In this document: positions 6,120-7,452 of the stretch, one piece after another
How the letters are laid out: each line of letters starts with the position of its first letter
Position numbering within the stretch: the first letter of the stretch is position 1
Assembly: GCA_946415695.1 (NCBI GenBank)
Contig: CAMKTM010000115.1
Span: 1 to 7,452 of the forward strand
Length of the DNA: 7,452 bases
Direction: 5' to 3'
From: an uncultured Prevotellaceae bacterium
Lineage (GTDB): Bacteria; Bacteroidota; Bacteroidia; Bacteroidales; Bacteroidaceae
Position numbers and translations under genes: made by a program
Notes under the pieces: generated by a model
What the model saw: the letters and a program-made list of their open reading frames with translations, nothing else
Databases searched by the model: none
Told to the model about the DNA's origin: nothing

Positions 6120-7406
6120 ATGAGCAGACAGAAACAACACCTTGAGACGCTTGCCCTGCATGCAGGACAAGTTGCCGACCCGACGACAGACGCTTGTGCC
6201 GTGCCTATTTATCAGACGGCCAGTTATGTTTTCCACAATGCCCAGCACGCCGCTGACCGCTTCGGCCTGCGCGATGCTGGCAACATCTACGGACGCCTGA
6301 CCAACTCGACGCAAGGCGTGCTGGAGGAGCGCATCGCCGCCCTCGAAGGAGGCGTTGCAGCACTGGCCGTCGCTTCCGGCGCCGCTGCCATCACCTATGC
6401 CTTGCAGAACGTGCTGCGTGCCGGCGACCATATCGTGGCAGCCGACAACCTTTACGGCGGCTCCTACAACCTCATCACGCACACCCTTGCAGCGTCAGGA
6501 ATTGCCCATTCCATCGTGAAAATTAACAATCTTGATGCCTTGGAGGCAGCCATCCGTCCGAACACAAAAGTTATCTTTGCCGAGACACTTGGCAACCCGA
6601 ACAGCGACGTGCTGAACATCGAGGCAGTGGCCGAAGTGGCCCGCAGGCATGGCATTGTCTTCATCGTCGATAACACCTTCGCTCCTTTGCTTATTCGTCC
6701 GTTGGAACACGGCGCAGACATCGTGGTGCATTCCGCCACGAAGTTCATCGGCGGACACGGCACATCGCTCGGTGGCATCATCGTTGATGGCGGGAAGTTC
6801 GACTGGAAAGCCAACGCAGATCGTTATCCGAGCATTGCTAAGCCAGATGCCAGCTACCACGGCGCCGTGTTTGCCGACGTGGCAGGCCCTGCAGCTTTCG
6901 TGACAAGGATACGGGCCGTCATCCTGCGCGACACAGGCGCAGCCATCTCTCCCTTCAACGCGTGGATTCTCCTGCAAGGCGTCGAGTCGCTGCCCCTGCG
7001 CATCGAGCGTCACACAGAGAACGCGCTGAAGGTTGTCGATTACCTCTCCAAGCATCCTCTTGTCGAGAAGGTCAACCATCCGGCGATTGCTTCACATCCC
7101 GACCATGCCCTCTATGAGCGCTACTTCCCCAACGGCGGTGCCAGCATCTTCACCTTCGAGATAAAAGGCGGCGAGCAGGCTGCTTGGCAGTTCATCGATG
7201 CGTTGCAAATCTTCACCCTCCTGGCCAATGTCGCCGACGTGAAGAGCCTCGTCATCCATCCCGCCACGACAACCCATTCGCAACTTTCGCCCGAGGAACT
7301 ACTTGAACAGCACATCACGCCTTCCACCATCCGGCTCAGCGTTGGCGTGGAACACATCGATGACATCATTGCAGACCTTGAGCAAGCGTTTGAAGCAATA
7401 AAATAA
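6120..7406 (+). CDS. metY: O-acetylhomoserine sulfhydrylase (MetY-type Cys/Met metabolism PLP enzyme)
   Basis: 428 residues, the usual length for O-acetylhomoserine aminocarboxypropyltransferase. The family condenses O-acetylhomoserine with sulfide to homocysteine in methionine synthesis, in the cytoplasm. Visible motifs: ETLALHAGQ near the start, YGRLTNST (57-64) with phosphate-binding Y57/R59, ASGAAA (85-90), AETLGNP (154-160), D184 in VDNTF for the pyridine nitrogen, the PLP lysine K208 in HSATKFIGGHGTSLGG, and R405 in STIRLSVGVEH for the substrate carboxylate. The segment after K208 (KFDWKANADRYPSI, then YHGAVF) is the insertion that marks MetY rather than MetB/MetC, so a cystathionine synthase or lyase is less likely. 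ATG 6120 is preferred because MSRQKQHLETLALHAG fits family starts; ATG 6105 in the same frame would add five residues. Possibly regulated by the divergent Lrp-type gene. Confidence 0.94.
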   Translation: MSRQKQHLETLALHAGQVADPTTDACAVPIYQTASYVFHNAQHAADRFGLRDAGNIYGRLTNSTQGVLEERIAALEGGVAALAVASGAAAITYALQNVLRAGDHIVAADNLYGGSYNLITHTLAASGIAHSIVKINNLDALEAAIRPNTKVIFAETLGNPNSDVLNIEAVAEVARRHGIVFIVDNTFAPLLIRPLEHGADIVVHSATKFIGGHGTSLGGIIVDGGKFDWKANADRYPSIAKPDASYHGAVFADVAGPAAFVTRIRAVILRDTGAAISPFNAWILLQGVESLPLRIERHTENALKVVDYLSKHPLVEKVNHPAIASHPDHALYERYFPNGGASIFTFEIKGGEQAAWQFIDALQIFTLLANVADVKSLVIHPATTTHSQLSPEELLEQHITPSTIRLSVGVEHIDDIIADLEQAFEAIK

Positions 7407-7427
7407 GAAAGGAAAACGTTATTAATA

Positions 7428-7452
7428 AGACTCCCTATCCCCCTTTAGGGGG
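7428..7452 (+). repeat. Palindromic repeat unit after metY, cut by window end
   Basis: AGACTCCCTAT followed by CCCCCTTTAGGGGG, the same plan and orientation as the units at 1548 and 6044 but with a shorter spacer and a diverged left arm. The hairpin core is CCCCC-TTTA-GGGGG. It lies 22 bases after the metY stop and may also act in transcript ending; no T-tract is visible before the window ends. Confidence 0.65.

Overview
The window looks like chromosomal DNA of a Bacteroidales bacterium, most likely Prevotella or a relative. The reasons are: two promoters with a perfect Bacteroidetes -7 box (TAnnTTTG) and a third copy on the minus strand, GC-rich genes separated by AT-rich spacers, a fused FeoA-FeoB protein, a FeoB-associated Cys-rich membrane segment, and a dispersed C-rich/G-rich palindromic repeat. 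No phage, transposase, CRISPR array, tRNA or rRNA gene was seen.

Layout. (1) 1-1205: the 3' part of a flotillin/SPFH membrane-scaffold gene, cut by the window edge. (2) 1206-1322: a strong intrinsic terminator, with the promoter of the next gene laid over its loop and T-tract. (3) 1323-3731: a fused feoAB gene for ferrous iron uptake, 802 codons. Its linker contains an in-frame copy of the palindromic repeat. (4) 3728-5104: overlapping feoAB by ATGA, one continuous ORF that begins as the FeoB-associated Cys-rich membrane protein and continues, through what looks like a sialidase signal peptide, into a complete GH33-type sialidase. (5) 5105-5319: a convergent spacer rich in stem-loops. (6) 5320-5784, minus strand: an Lrp/AsnC-family regulator. 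(7) 5785-6119: a divergent regulatory region with mirrored promoters, a second repeat copy and short tandem repeats. (8) 6120-7406: a MetY-type O-acetylhomoserine sulfhydrylase. (9) 7428-7452: a third repeat copy, cut by the window end.

How the genes fit together. feoAB and the Cys-rich/sialidase ORF form a translationally coupled pair. This puts a sialic-acid-releasing enzyme under the control of an iron-uptake promoter and anchors it, at least at first, through the Feo accessory segment. The Lrp-type gene and the sulfhydrylase are divergent with back-to-back promoters, the usual arrangement for a local amino-acid-responsive regulator and its target.

The two observations most worth following are the Feo-accessory/sialidase fusion and the palindromic repeat used as coding sequence inside FeoAB. 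I saw no complete unknown multi-gene system.
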